From NCBI GenBank assembly GCA_014843695.1, contig CM026386.1, forward strand, positions 85,551,111-85,615,110: a stretch of DNA of 64,000 nucleotides. The letters are read 5' to 3'. How positions within the stretch are numbered: position 1 is the stretch's first letter; each line of letters begins with the position of its first letter. Of this stretch, positions 1 to 10,937 are shown piece by piece. The position numbers were made by a program, and so were the translations under genes. Source of the stretch: Archivesica marissinica (Eukaryota; Mollusca; Bivalvia; Venerida; Vesicomyidae). A model generated the notes under the pieces. The model ran no database searches and was not told the origin of the DNA. It was given only the letters and a program-made list of their open reading frames with translations.

Positions 1-868
1 TACTGGAGCAAGGGCCAACTGGGGGATACTGCTGGAGCACGGGCCAACTGGGGGGTTCTGCTGGCGTGTACTGGATCAAGGGCCAACTGGGGGATTCTGC
101 TGGAGCACTGGCCAAATGGGGGATTCTGCTGGCGTGTACTGGAGCACGGCCAAATGGGGGATTCTACTGGAGTGTACTGGAGCACGGGCCAAATGGGGGA
201 TTCTGCTGGTGTGTACTGGAGCACGGACCAATGGGGGATTCTGCTGGTGTGTACTGGAGCACGGGCCACTGGGGGTTTGTTTGGCGTGTACTGGAGCACG
301 GGCCAACTGGGGGATTCTGTTGGAGCACGGGCCAACTGGGGGATTCTGCTGGTGTGTACTGGAGCACGAGTCAACTGGGGGATTCTGTTGGCGTGTACTG
401 GAGCACGGGCCAACTGGGGGATTCTGCTGGCGTGTATTGGAGCAAGGACCAGCTGGGGGATTCTACTGGAGCACAGACCAACTGGGGGATTCTGTTGGCA
501 TGTACTGGAGCACGGACCAACTGGGGGATTCTGTTGGCGTGTACTGGAGCACGGACCAACTGGGGGATTCTGTTGGCGTGTTGGAGCACGGGCCAACTGG
601 GGGATTCTACTGGAGTGTACTGGAGCAAGGACCAACTGGAGGATTCTACTGGAGTGTACTAGAGCACGGGCCAACTGGGGGATTCTACTGGAGTGTGCAC
701 TGGAGCACGGGCCAACTGGGGGATTCTGCTGGCGTGTACTGGAGCAAGGACCAACTGGAGGATTCTACTGGAGTGTACTGGAGCACGGGCCAACTGGGGG
801 ATTCTACTGGAGTGTGCGCTGGAGCACGGACCAACTGGGGGATTCTGCTGGCGATTGCTGGAGAACTC
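1..868. repeat. 39-bp minisatellite, array 1
   Basis: About 22 tandem units of roughly 39 bp (core GGCCAACTGGGGGATTCTGC, then a TGGCGTGTACTGGAGCACG-type half). Several units are shortened and have lost the second half. The array is open at the window start. The same monomer recurs at 28710-29028, and the sequence after both arrays is nearly identical, so the two arrays belong to duplicated segments. Open frames through it on both strands are repeat artefacts. Confidence 0.95.
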
Positions 869-1155
869 GAAAGAATGGAACGTGTCAGCGGTTAGTGGTA
901 GCTGAGCAAGGTAGTCCAGTATCGAGTCTGCTGTTAGTGGACATGGTCCTAAGGATGCAGGAAGTAACAAAAGAATAGTTCTATTGTAAATGATGTGAAA
1001 CAATTTTTGCCAATAAAATAATTCTTCAAATTGCAGCATATAGCCGAGGGCTAAATGACATTATCTGTCACAAACATTAAACACGCCGAATGTGGTTCAT
1101 ACCCCAATGCAACCTATACAAGCGATTCATTAATTGGTACAATAATCGTAATTGT

Positions 1156-1178
1156 CATACAATGTTTTATACATATTG
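1156..1178 (+). repeat. Solitary 31-bp-satellite-like monomer
   Basis: A 23-bp stretch beginning CATACAATGTTTTATACA matches most of the 31-bp satellite monomer but is present once. It lies about 30 bp beyond the donor site of TM exon A. In the paralogous exon B and C modules the full arrays end in the corresponding intron position. A second solitary copy is at 29314-29336. It may be the ancestral seed of the satellite; that is inference. Confidence 0.6.
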
Positions 1179-1206
1179 CATTAAGTGAAAGAGTAACAAA
1201 ACTTAC

Positions 1207-1311
1207 CCTTTGTGACAACACACACTATTATAACGACTATTATTCCAACAGCTGCTATTATTCCGCCAACTATTGCAAAAGTACTGAGTCCATCACAATC
1301 ACCATCACCAT
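1207..1311 (-). CDS. Transmembrane exon A1 of an unidentified membrane protein (partial gene)
   Basis: Single internal exon on the minus strand, acceptor TTTTGCAG at about 1312 and donor GTAAGTTTTG at about 1206. It reads with phase 1 at both ends. The peptide starts with an acidic stretch (DGDGDCDG), then LSTFAIVG and a hydrophobic run of about 22 residues rich in I, V, A and G ending VCVVTK, consistent with one membrane span and a short juxtamembrane stretch. Compared with paralogous exon A2 (29365-29472) it has one 6-nt insertion and one 9-nt deletion, both preserving frame, while indels in the flanks need not be multiples of three. That argues for coding constraint. No other domain of the protein is visible, so the gene cannot be named. 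Confidence 0.6.
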
Positions 1312-1319
1312 CTGCAAAA

Positions 1320-1781
1320 CAAAACAACACACGTAAAAACACTGTCCATTCTAGGATGCACGATCGCGTGATTCACACTAACTTTCATGTTTTTAATCGA
1401 ATGTCGCGCGTAGATTAAAAGGCAGAGAAATAATAAAATCAAGTTTACACATATCCAGACGATCGATCGGGTTGATAATGTTTACACTACAGTCTGACAT
1501 GCTAGTCTCCCTTGTGGAGAAGAGCTAACGACGGATTGTGTAATACGAATAGTGCAAGGTGTAGACGAAAATAATATGTGCCAATGTTAAAAAAGTCTTA
1601 TTCACAGGTTTTAAGTTAATATTTAAACAGGAAATATAATCGATTAAATATAAATTATTAGATAAAATACAAAATAAAATTATTACTGATAATTTTGACT
1701 TTGATTTTATTTTCTCAACAGGACATTATGGTGTGGCTAACAGTGAGGTAACAAATTCCCATCACAAACCCCCGTTATACA
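1320..1781. other. Non-coding flank between TM exon A1 and the 31-bp array
   Basis: AT-rich unique sequence with no convincing open frame, duplicated at 29476-29945 with a few substitutions and small indels. Probably intronic given exons on either side. Confidence 0.6.
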
Positions 1782-3150
1782 TAATGGTACCATACATACA
1801 ATGCTTAATACATATTGGTACCATACATACAATGCTTTATACATAATGGTACCATACATACAATGCTTAATACATATTGGTACCATACATACAATGCTTT
1901 ATACATATTGGTACCATACATACAATGCTTAATACATATTGGTACCATACATACAATGCTTAATACATAATGGTACCATACATACAATGCTTAATACATA
2001 TTGGTACCATACATACAATGCTGTATACATATTGGTACCATACATACAATGCTTTATACATATTGGTACCATACATACAATGCTTAATACATATTGGTAC
2101 CATACATACAATGCTTAATACATAATGGTAACATACATACAATGCTTAATACATATTGGTACCATACATACAATGCTTTATACATAATGGTACCATACAT
2201 ACAATGCTTAATACATATTGGTACCATACATACAATGCTTTATACATATTGGTACCATACATACAATGCTTAATACATATTGGTACCATACATACAATGC
2301 TTAATACATATTGGTACCATACATACAATGCTTTATACATATTGGTACCATACATACAATGCTGTATACATATTGGTACCATACATACAATGCTTTATAC
2401 ATATTGGTACCATACATAAAATGCTGTATACATATTGGTACCATACATACAATGCTTTATACATATTGGTATCATACATACAATGCTATATATATATTGG
2501 TACCATACATACAATACTTTATACATATTGGTACCATACATACAATGCTATACATATTGGTACCATACACACAATGCTATGCATATTGGTACCATACATA
2601 CAATGCTATACATATTGGTACCATACATACAATACTTTATACATATTGGTACCATACATACAATGCTATACATAGTGGTACCATACATACAATGCTATAC
2701 ATAATGGTACCATACACACAATACTTTATACATATTGGTACCATACACACAATACTTTATACATATTGGTACCATACATACAATACTTTATACATATTGG
2801 TACCATACATACCATACTTTATACATATTGGTACCATACATACACTATTTTATACATATTGGTACCATACATACAATGCTATACATATTGGTACCATACA
2901 TACAATACTTTATACATATTGGTACCATACATACAATGCTATACATATTGGTACCATACACACAATGCTATGCATATTGGTACCATACATACAATGCTAT
3001 GCATATTGGTACCATACATACAATACTTTATACATATTGGTACCATACATACAATACTTTATACATATTGGTACCATACATACAATACTTTATACATATT
3101 GGTACCATACATACAATGCTATACATATTGGTACCATACATACAATTTTC
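1782..3150. repeat. 31-bp minisatellite, array 1
   Basis: About 44 units of 31 bp with core ATTGGTACCATACATACAAT. Unit variants (TTA, TTTA, GTA, ATA before the TACATA step) are interspersed, and the right half contains a block with 28-29-bp shortened units. The period is not a multiple of three, and all frames lacking stops are artefacts. Two other arrays of the same monomer are at 17524-18373 and 29945-31522. Confidence 0.97.
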
Positions 3151-3253
3151 ATGAATGCTCCTTTTTATTGAAATGAATGTTGCCTTTTGTAAACCATGAT
3201 TAAAAATATCCAGTTAGGGCTTGCAATAAAAGAGTAAAAATAGTTACTGGTAC

Positions 3254-3276
3254 CTGTTTTTGCGTTATACAGTGAT
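3254..3276 (-). pseudogene. 3' stub of TM exon B1, disrupted by the 7.7-kb transposon
   Basis: Minus strand, donor at 3253 (CAG|GTACCAGTAAC). The remaining 20-odd coding bases match the end of exon B2 (32442-32537), after which the sequence switches into the terminal inverted repeat at 3277. The rest of the exon is expected beyond the right end of the transposon, inside the N gap from 10938. This copy of the exon is broken. Confidence 0.65.
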
Positions 3277-4084
3277 AGCCCTTTTCAGAAAGTAGGTTAT
3301 CTCCCTTGCGAAAATCGCTCGCATTCGGAACGCTTCGGACACTGGGTAGTATTTTCGATAATGGCGGATCGCGGTAAAGAAAACGATTGTTATCTCGAAG
3401 ATTTGGCTATTGACAAGCTTAATGTATCGCAATTAAAAGATTATTTACGTTTACACCATCAGTATGTAACCGGGAAAAAGATTAATCTAGTATCACGTGC
3501 GAAGGGTATCAGAAAATTGGGATTAAACGATGTGAACGTTGACCAAAGAAACTCGGAAGTGTTTGAACGAAGGAAATGTGAGAAGTTGATCACGCCTCTT
3601 GGCGAGGAATTACCTCATCCAAGGACATTAAAATCGTGGACATGTACTTTAATTGATATCCCCGACTTCAGTGATGGTGACATCTACAACTATTTTGTGT
3701 TAAAGATGAAAACAAAGAAACAATTTTGAGCCAAAGTTTATTATGCAGACAGACAATGAGACATGTACATAGCATCATGTACCACGAGATTGATGATAAA
3801 TGTGAGCATTGTTTCGTGAAATGCAAAGTTATGCCATCCTTGCCAAGTGCCAATGTCAAACAGAACCCAGACCATGATGTGTGGCTTTGCCTGTCTAAAG
3901 TCACTGGCCAGGTCCATTCTGCAGAATGTGATTGCATAGCAGGGTAAGTCGAGTGATAATTATAATACATTATGTATACAGAATATTTATTCTACTGTTC
4001 TTCGTTGATATCGAATAACCCATTATCACTTCTGGAAACCTGTCACTGTGCCAGTGTGACATACATGTTAAAGTAACCTATGGG

Positions 4085-4165
4085 GAAGTGTGGCCCATGT
4101 GAGATTCGAACCATCGACCCCCAAACACTAGTACGGTGCTCTACAGACTGAGCTAATCATGTGTT
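4085..4165 (-). repeat. tRNA-derived SINE head in the SWIM/YqaJ intron
   Basis: On the minus strand it reads TTAGCTCAGTCTGTAGAGCA (A-box-like), then GGTTCGAATCTCA (B box), spaced as in a tRNA. The arms do not fold as a convincing functional tRNA. It lies in the intron 3944-4971 of the transposon gene. Confidence 0.6.
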
Positions 4166-4630
4166 TGTCTCAACTGAGCTAACCATGTGTCTGTCTAACC
4201 TCTAATCCCACATTGTTTCACTAGTACTATCCAGGTCTAATCGACACAGAATGGGGCAATAACATTTACCGGCACCTGTTCCTGTATATTACTGTCAATA
4301 CAACAATTTATTAAATATGTCATTACAGGCTTTTTAGTCAGTATTGATATGATGTAAGGTTCTTGCACCGAGTTCGAGAACCAATAAAAATGACTTAATT
4401 GGTATCAACGAAGGAAGCTGCATTTTATCAATACTGATTCAACTTGATATGCATGTTTTTAATATTTATATTACTGCCGAATTTCTTTGATGAACATTTG
4501 GTATCATTTAATCTTGTTATATATGGCATGTATGTCATAAAAATCATTGAAATTCAAGGATTCAACTCGATACAAAATTAAGTTGGGAGGAGTGTTGAAA
4601 CCAATGTCTTAATTTACACTAGTTAATTTT

Positions 4631-4883
4631 ATGTCAATTATGGAACAAGTTCTTATAACTTATATTATTCACTCACGATACCTCATTCCTGATGGTATCC
4701 ATCGCCACGTGGGTATGAGAGGGAAGCCAGCTTTCCCTTTTTATGCAGAGCGTCGAGTTAGGGAATGGCTGGTACCATTTTTATTTCATCTTTGGTATGA
4801 CGTGACCACAGATCGAACCGGGGACCTCTTGCACTTGAAGCGGTCACTGACTCTCTCTACCACTGAGCTATCAAGACGGTTAA
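4631..4883 (-). repeat. tRNA-derived SINE with conserved body motif
   Basis: Minus-strand head: GATAGCTCAGTGGTAGAG (A box) and CCCCGGTTCGATC (B box), within 4800-4880. The body towards 4631 includes GGCGATGGATACCATCAGG, a motif also seen in a SINE-like fragment at 49680-49715. It sits in the intron of the SWIM/YqaJ gene. Confidence 0.7.
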
Positions 4884-6166
4884 ATATCTTAATGCCTCGA
4901 TACTTTACCGAGATATAGAACATATTATGTTGTATAAGTATGCTAAGTTTTTTTTAACATTGTATTTTCAGAAGTGGTGAAGCCTGTAACCATATTGGAG
5001 CTATAATGTATGCCCTATCTGACATCACATCTAAGAAGAAAGATGGAACTCTGTCATCAACATCCAACAAATGTGTGTGGGACCAATTTAACAATCCACG
5101 TAAAAGGAAATTAACACCAAAAAAAGCTAGTGAACTGACATTCCGGAAATATACATTTGAATCTGAAACAGCACCAGTGAAAAAACCTGTCAGTAAAGAA
5201 CTTTTTAAAAGCTCTGTAAATGAGGAGAAATTTAGACTTAATCTGTTAAAGTGTAATCCATGTGCAGGCTGGTTGTTAAATTTTGTGGAGGAAAAGGTAG
5301 AAGAAGAAATCCCGAAATTCCTCAATGTTATTTACAATTTCATGGATAATGTGAATTTAAGGAGTACGGAAGTGAATGAGACATTGTCGGATATCATGGA
5401 TGGACTAACACTGACAGAGAGTGAATGTGAAATGGTAGAACAGTTAACACGTGGTCAAGGAAAGAGTATGGTTTGGCAGGATGAAAGAAAAACGAGACTG
5501 ACTGCTTCCAACTTTGGTGAGGTTATGTCATTGAAATCGCAGACAGCTCCTGAAGGACCAATTAAGAGATTTTTTTATTCATCCATCAGAAATAAGTACA
5601 TGACTTGGGGAATTAAACATGAACCAGCTGCCAGGAGAAAATATGTACTAACAATGAAAAAAACAATTCCAGATATAACTGTTAACGAGTCGTGGGTTAT
5701 GTGTGAAGGGAGATGTACCGTACCTGGTGCGAGTCCCGATGGCATTATTAACTACACTGCAAATGGCCAAACAGAAACGGGGGTTTTGGAGATAAAGTGT
5801 CCTGCATCGGACAAGTGGAAAATACTACCCCCCATAGATTGTGCTAAAGACGCAGACTTTTATTGTGAAATAAATCCAACTACAAATATGTGTAAATTAA
5901 AGGTACATCATAAATACTATTACCAGGTGCAGGGACAGATGGCTTTGACTGGAAAGAAATGGTGCGATTTTGTTGTCTGGACACTGGCTGGAATTTCAAT
6001 CGAACGAATTGCATTCAATGAGGAATGTTGGTCAGGAATGTTCATTAATTGAAGGATTTCTATCTGAATGCTGTTCTTCCAGAACTGTTTTCTAGAAGGG
6101 TACAACGGGGGTTGAAGTTATATGACTGAAATATTTTGTTTGTTATGTATTTAAAATGTATATATA

Positions 6167-6347
6167 CAGTAAAACCTCACCTAAAGACCACCTCACTAAT
6201 TAAACCACCTCAAAATTATGATCACCATTTTAGGTCCATTAATTTGCACTGTTTTGCTTTTTATTTAACTTCAATATTCAGATTAGCTCAATAATGAGAT
6301 AAGTTTTCAAGTGTCCCAAAGGTGGTCTTATTATTGAGCCTTTACTG
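6167..6347. mobile_element. TA-target MITE, CAGTAAAACCTC family
   Basis: Begins CAGTAAAACCTCACC and ends GAGCCTTTACTG, with AGACCACCT and its complement conserved further in. TA flanks each side (6165-6166, 6348-6349). No coding capacity. Ends and TA target fit a Tc1/mariner/pogo-type non-autonomous element. Confidence 0.75.
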
Positions 6348-6615
6348 TATTCATTAGGCTTCATGTCCATTTACCCAGAAATAATGTCATTTGTAGCCGA
6401 CAGTAACTCAAAACGTGAATATTAATGTAGTAATTCTATGTTAATGAGTTGTTGTAGATGTCCTTGAAGTTTGTGTGACATGTATGTATTTAAATGTGTT
6501 TATTGAATACACTGATCAATATGAAAATGGTTCTTGTGTCTTTAAATTTGTAGTCTGGTTTTGCCAGAGCAATATTATAATGCAGACATCCGACTGCAGA
6601 TCTTATTGAACTGTA

Positions 6616-6759
6616 CAGTAAAGTTTTGCTAATAAGAACATTGAAATAGGTAGTTTTAATATACATATATAATATACATGTAATTATTAAATTTTAGAAT
6701 TTTAGTACAATTACACATAAATGCATAATTGAAGTATTCTTAATATCAGAACTTTACTG
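6616..6759. mobile_element. TA-target MITE, CAGTAAAGTTTTGC type
   Basis: 144 bp, left end CAGTAAAGTTTTGCTAATAA, right end complementary with about 20 of 23 outer bases matching; TA on both sides. AT-rich interior without a frame. Confidence 0.7.
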
Positions 6760-6777
6760 TACTAGAATAGATTTACT

Positions 6778-6992
6778 CCGGAATTCTATGCAATCTGGTT
6801 TTTCCACACTAATCCTGCGGTACAAACAACTTTTACAGTTATTCACGCTTTTGGTACAATAAATATTCATGTATGGACAATTGGAATGGGTAATACTTAT
6901 TTAAATCACAATAGCATTAGCAAAGGATTACGGTAAATATTATTTGTACCGCATGTACATTAGAGGGAAAACCGTAATCTTGCGAATTCCGG
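6778..6992. mobile_element. Palindromic MITE with CCGGAATTC ends
   Basis: Imperfect inverted arms of about 60 bp; each starts CCGGAATTC and contains GCGGTACAAA. Target duplication not clear, so the superfamily is unassigned. Confidence 0.6.
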
Positions 6993-7027
6993 ATTACATT
7001 GTACATCTATTGGTTTGGTCAGATAAA

Positions 7028-7126
7028 TCATAGGTTATCATCCCTTTAATAATCGATGCATCTTGCATTTTTTCCACCGGAAAATAGTTTTAAACACATA
7101 TAGAGTGATGATAACCTAGGATATCT
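7028..7126. repeat. Small inverted repeat, possible MITE
   Basis: TAGGTTATCATC at about 7031 and its complement GATGATAACCTA at about 7111, enclosing about 70 AT-rich bases. Too short and degraded to classify. Confidence 0.35.
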
Positions 7127-7300
7127 TTGGCCAATTGTGAAGCTGTTGAGCATCACACCTCAAATGTCATAAGAACAAATCATCCATATGAAGTTATATA
7201 ACATTTATTGCACAAATAAAACCATCTTGTTATATTAATAATGTCAGATAAAATATGTTGCAACAAAACATAATAAATTATACACATAGTAACTGATGTA

Positions 7301-7765
7301 CAGTCAAACCTGTATTATTAAAGACCACCTGCATAAATCACAGGGATTCGGCACGTTTGGGGGTACTAGTATATGTATTTAAGTACAGGGATTCTACTCT
7401 GTGGAATGTCAGATTTCGCATCGATCAGTAAAATGGCCCTATCTGAAACAATTTTGAACAAATCATGAACAAATCAACAAATATAACGCCTATCCCGCCC
7501 GAGTATTTATACTTCAATCGTTTGCAAAGTATACATGCACGCATGTTAAAGTTGTGTTTTATTTGAAGAACAATATAAAGACTTGGGATATGCGTTACTT
7601 TGGACAGATTTGTTCAAAATTGTTTCAGATAGGGCCATTTACTGATCGATGCAAAATCTGACATCCCACAGAGTAGAATCCCTGTACTTAAATATATATA
7701 CTAGTACCCCCAAATGTGCCGAATCCCTGTGGCATAAATCACTATATTACAAAGCACTACTACTG
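7301..7765. mobile_element. Decayed TA-target MITE that hosts a palindromic hAT-like element
   Basis: Left end CAGTCAAACCTG followed by AAAGACCACCT, as in the element at 6167; right end ACTG, both flanked by TA. The middle was replaced by the insertion at 7339-7731. The right half is poorly conserved. Confidence 0.45.
7339..7731. mobile_element. hAT-like foldback MITE with 8-bp target duplication
   Basis: Terminal repeats CACAGGGATTCGGCAC in opposite orientation extend into inverted arms of about 130 bp (7339-7470 against 7603-7731), with a loop of about 130 bp. GCATAAAT is duplicated at 7331-7338 and 7732-7739. An 8-bp duplication and CAGGG-type ends are hAT hallmarks. No coding sequence. 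Confidence 0.8.
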
Positions 7766-7803
7766 TAAAGCAATACAGATTCATGTAGAGAAAGAACAGT
7801 TAT

Positions 7804-10776
7804 TCACCTCTTTGGGACCAGAGGTGGAAGAAGGTTTGTTAGGCTTACACAAATCTTCCAAATTTTAGATGCCTGAGAGGACATTGTAATTGGCATAGTG
7901 CCTTGGACAATACGGAAGTTTTTTATTCGTTCCATTTCTCTCTCAACATGAATCCGTAGATTTGCTATTGCTTTTGTAGCTTCAACTTCATGAGGCAGAA
8001 ATTGTTTCTTCTTTTTTTTGAATGGGGGTATTATCAAGTCTACACCATTTGGAGTTGTTAAGTCTGATATAAGGAAACCCTTATCTACCATGATGGCATC
8101 ACCTTCCTCACACAAGTCTACAAGACCACATTTCTTTGTAATTTGTTTATCACTGATACGTCCTGGATACAAGTCCGATACAAATGTCACAATTCCTGCA
8201 GGACTTATCCCAATCAAGAACTTCCACGTCATGTTCGACTTATAGTCACTATACATTAAGGACTTCAATTGCAACGAGCAAGGTGTTTCTGTGCGAATCT
8301 CCGTACAGTCTATTATAATTCTACACTTTGGATACTTTCTGAAGAATCTCTGGGGCATGGTGTCGTTAATGTTTTTTCTGGAGGGCCATTTCACTAAAAA
8401 ACTTAGACTTGTGTCCAGGTAATTCACCCAACGATTGAAGACGGAGCTGCATGTCCCCACTGAAACATGGAAGCGCTCGGCCAAATCCTCCAGTAAAAGT
8501 CCAAGTCGTAGCCTCATTAACACCATAAAAAATTCATCGATCAGTCTAAGGGACTTTGGTCTGCCCTTGTTGTTCACTGGCATACCACCCTGAAGTTCAT
8601 TGAACAAACATTGAAATGTTCCAGCATCTGGAATACCAGTATAGAATAACACTTTGCTGTTGCTGTGTTTGACGTCATCAAATGTAAACGATGGTCTCTT
8701 CGCCTGGCAGACAGTTGAATGTGTTTCCACAGTTGGTGTTTGGGTAGATGTGGTCACTGGGATTCTAGTTTCATCTGTCTGTGTCTCTACAGATACCATA
8801 TCTGGCCGGGTTTGTTGTGACTGGTGGCGGATTCTGGATGGAGTTGGTCTGAATTCCCCATAATCATGTAGCTGGAATTAGATAGAAGAGAATGTATCAC
8901 ATCTAGTGTCTTATAATTACTAGACAGATAGACATACACATTGGTAGGACTTGGTAGCTCAGTTTGTCTAATTTGTAACAGTGCCTGCACTGTAAGCAGG
9001 AGAAACTGGGTTTGAGCCACAATTTTATCATCACCTGTTTAAAATGGTGCAAAACATAAATAATAATATGGCTACTGGTATGTTTCACAATGTTTCTCAG
9101 ACTCTGGGAATTCAGGACATATTCTAAATCTTGGAGGGGGTACCAGTATGTGTATCCAGGTAAGCTATATAGTGATAAATTGATAGGCTTAGTGACCCTG
9201 TGGATTGCTAGTTCATTTGGTAGAGTGCCCACATGGTTAGCAGAATGACATGAACTGTGAATATTCAGCTACAATGATTTGGTTCCTGATTATTATCGGG
9301 TTTAGTGCCATTTTCACAATGTTTTCCTAGATTCATCCAGCAGTACCAAATTGTTCTTCACATGAGAAGTACGTGGCATTATCACATAAGAACATTTCAG
9401 GCCCATTCCGAGTATCGGAACATGATACAGGCCACAAATCAGTGTTCAATACACTTGACTAACCAAACAGCGTGATAAAATGCCCCTCATTAATTGTTTG
9501 TGATGCATTATAAATATAATGCGACCACACTTACCCTAAGTGATATATCTAATACAGATTCATTGCCATCTACAGGTATTCCAATTGTTTCACTCTCAAA
9601 ACTAATGTCTGGTGATCTGATTTCTGATACCATCTCGAGCTCACTCTCAGAAGTGATGTCTGTGGCATCAGTTGAGACTGTAGCTGTCATAGTTTCTGTC
9701 ATACTCACATTCTGAAAAACAAGGTGATAAGTCTTTTAAGATAACATTAAAACAAGTAAACACATCAATTATTTTAAAAAACACATATTGTCAGACATTG
9801 TGTAACTGGCTTTAATAATATATATTCAAAATATTAATGTGCACTTCGACAAGGCGGTGGATTGTTTTATTTTCTACATCACGCTCACTAGATACATACA
9901 AATGATACATGTACAGTTGAAAATGGTAAACTGGTTTTTTACATTCAATTTTTACTAAAATATTTTAGGAACAGTTTATATCTAGCCTCTAGTAGGAAAA
10001 GCAGCATATTCATCTGGTGGTGAATGTAATATATATTGCCGGGGACGTAGTTATAGTAAAAAAGTTGTAGTACATGTAAATGATGTATTTGAATATGTAC
10101 CATGCGCAAGTAGGCTAGATTAGTAGATAGCTAGAACGTCTCTGGTATATTCGGATAGGGCATTTTGTTCAGTTTTGACATTCTATAAATGAATTTTTGA
10201 GAAGCATGTGTATGCAGCTGCATGTTTTGCGTACACGTAGCTACATCGTACACGCCTGCCTAATTGTACCCATGGTCATGCTAGGACATGATAATTTATG
10301 AACTCCGTTTGTAATATACTAATGTATTAACTGATTAACCAGTTTACAGTGTGTCATCTAACAGATCTAATATCTACATGACTATAAGTAGCTGGTACAG
10401 TATTTATTTTGGACATATATATGTAAGTTTGAATGAAATTGAAAAATATATAATAATAATATTATTCACTAAAAACATCGTATTTTTTTTTTACCGATAA
10501 TTTGTAGACTTTTTCATCGCCATTCGCTTTGGGGAAGTAGCAAGGTAAGGGATTTCCTTTCGTGGGCCCCGATCGTCCAAGAAAATGAACACCACACATC
10601 CTCGTCTGGTCGCTGTTGACGAATACGAAGTTGGGTCGAGCATGCTTGCATCGTAGAATCCAAACCTTCCTAACTCTCAAATCAGCTGGACATCGATGCA
10701 TGGATATCTTCTTTCCATCTACTACCTTCCCGCCGTGGTTTTTACACACACAGCAATATCTCTGCTTCGACGGCAT
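7804..10776 (-). CDS. THAP / HTH / DDE_Tnp_4 transposase, three exons
   Basis: Joined minus-strand exons 10776-10495, 9711-9535 and 8871-7804, all phase 0, give about 508 residues without interruption. Exon 1 starts MPSKQRYCCVC and encodes a THAP C2CH finger (C-x2-C near the start, then CGVHF near residue 67), expected to bind the transposon ends. Exon 2 is an acidic serine/threonine-rich linker. Exon 3 has a linker, a helix-turn-helix (around LLEDLAERFHVSVGTCSSVF) and a DDE core: IIIDCTEI, FVSDLYPGRISDKQI, VDKGF and RIHVEREMERIKNF. Splice sites: TCG|GTAAAA, TTTTTCAG|AATGTG, AGG|GTAAGT, TTCCAG|CTACAT. Length is in the usual range for DDE_Tnp_4 transposases. The reading frame looks intact, unlike the partner gene. 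Cut-and-paste activity is inferred from family. Confidence 0.88.
8935..9055 (+). repeat. Degraded tRNA-like SINE head in transposase intron 2
   Basis: GGTAGCTCAGTTTGTC (A box) and, about 50 bp later, CTGGGTTTGAGCC (B-box-like), inside the intron 8872-9534. A second A-box-like piece, TAGTTCATTTGGTAGAGT, lies at about 9209 without a clear B box. Confidence 0.45.
9715..10490. other. Transposase intron 1
   Basis: AT-rich intron sequence between THAP exon 1 and exon 2. I see no repeat or frame of note. Confidence 0.6.
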
Positions 10777-10937
10777 AGTCGTATGTTTGTAATTTCAATG
10801 TACGTAGACGTATTATTTATAATGGTGATCAATTTGTATACTACCCGGAAGTGAGCAGGTGCGCGCTCCGCGCGTTTAGTGTCTCCGATTGAAGAGTACT
10901 AAAGGGCAGATAAATCATGTTATTGAAAAGGGCTATA

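Larger units (their letters stand above)
840..3276. repeat. Segmental duplication, copy 1
   Basis: This block is paralogous to 29005-32460: end of the 39-bp array, about 330 bp of unique flank, TM exon A, about 470 bp of unique flank, 31-bp array, then the start of TM exon B. Non-array flanks differ by only a few per cent (for example 871-1050 against 29035-29220). Copy 1 is interrupted at 3275 by a 7.7-kb transposon that is absent from copy 2; copy 2 carries a 797-bp MITE at 31598 that is absent here. Each copy therefore documents the empty site of the other's insertion. Confidence 0.9.
3361..6129 (+). pseudogene. SWIM zinc-finger / YqaJ-type nuclease gene of the transposon, frame-disrupted
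   Basis: Exon 1 is 3361-3943 (donor GTAAGT at 3944), exon 2 is 4972-6129 (acceptor TTTTCAG). The first ATG, 84 bp inside the left terminus, begins MADRGKEN. The junction rebuilds a SWIM finger, CDCIAG followed by SGEACNHIGA (C-x-C...C-x-H). Exon 2 then carries a YqaJ/lambda-exonuclease-like core: WGIKHEPAAR, GASPDGII, VLEIKCPAS (the ExK pair) and YYYQVQGQM, about residues 390-530 of the joined product. Such proteins accompany transposases in some eukaryotic elements; a role in processing excised or target ends is plausible but unproven. This copy is damaged: a TGA at 3727-3729 and a frame change between about 3720 and 3760, then a second frame change near 6049, after which DFYLNAVLPELFSRR continues in another frame to a stop at 6127-6129. 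Indel sequencing errors could mimic this. Confidence 0.8.
3275..10936. mobile_element. ISL2EU/IS4EU-like DNA transposon (THAP transposase plus SWIM-YqaJ protein)
   Basis: Inverted ends: left AGCCCTTTTCAGAAAG from 3277, right the complement of AGCCCTTTTCAATAAC ending at 10934. The 11-13 outer bases are identical and a second conserved block (TTATCT.CCCTT) lies about 10 bp further in. An AT dinucleotide flanks each end (3275-3276 and 10935-10936), read as a 2-bp target duplication. Inside are two convergent genes: a plus-strand SWIM/YqaJ gene (3361-6129) and a minus-strand three-exon THAP/DDE_Tnp_4 transposase (10776-7804). AT targets and a YqaJ partner match what I recall of the ISL2EU superfamily; PIF/Harbinger and Kolobok are the alternatives. 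The paralogous empty site is at about 32455. Confidence 0.85.

Noticed and set aside
66..978. Long overlapping open frames on both strands through the 39-bp array
   Set aside because: They consist only of array translation, occur in several frames at once and lack any non-repeat domain.
659..1039. Coding exon suggested by a minus-strand frame shared with 28525-29202
   Set aside because: Conserved between the two copies only because the duplication is recent; much of the frame is array, and no splice sites or domain are seen.
1805..3176. Open frames of up to 286 codons rich in YWYHTYN and IGTIHTML repeats
   Set aside because: The monomer has no stop in several frames on both strands; a 31-bp period cycles through all frames. 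No evidence of selection.
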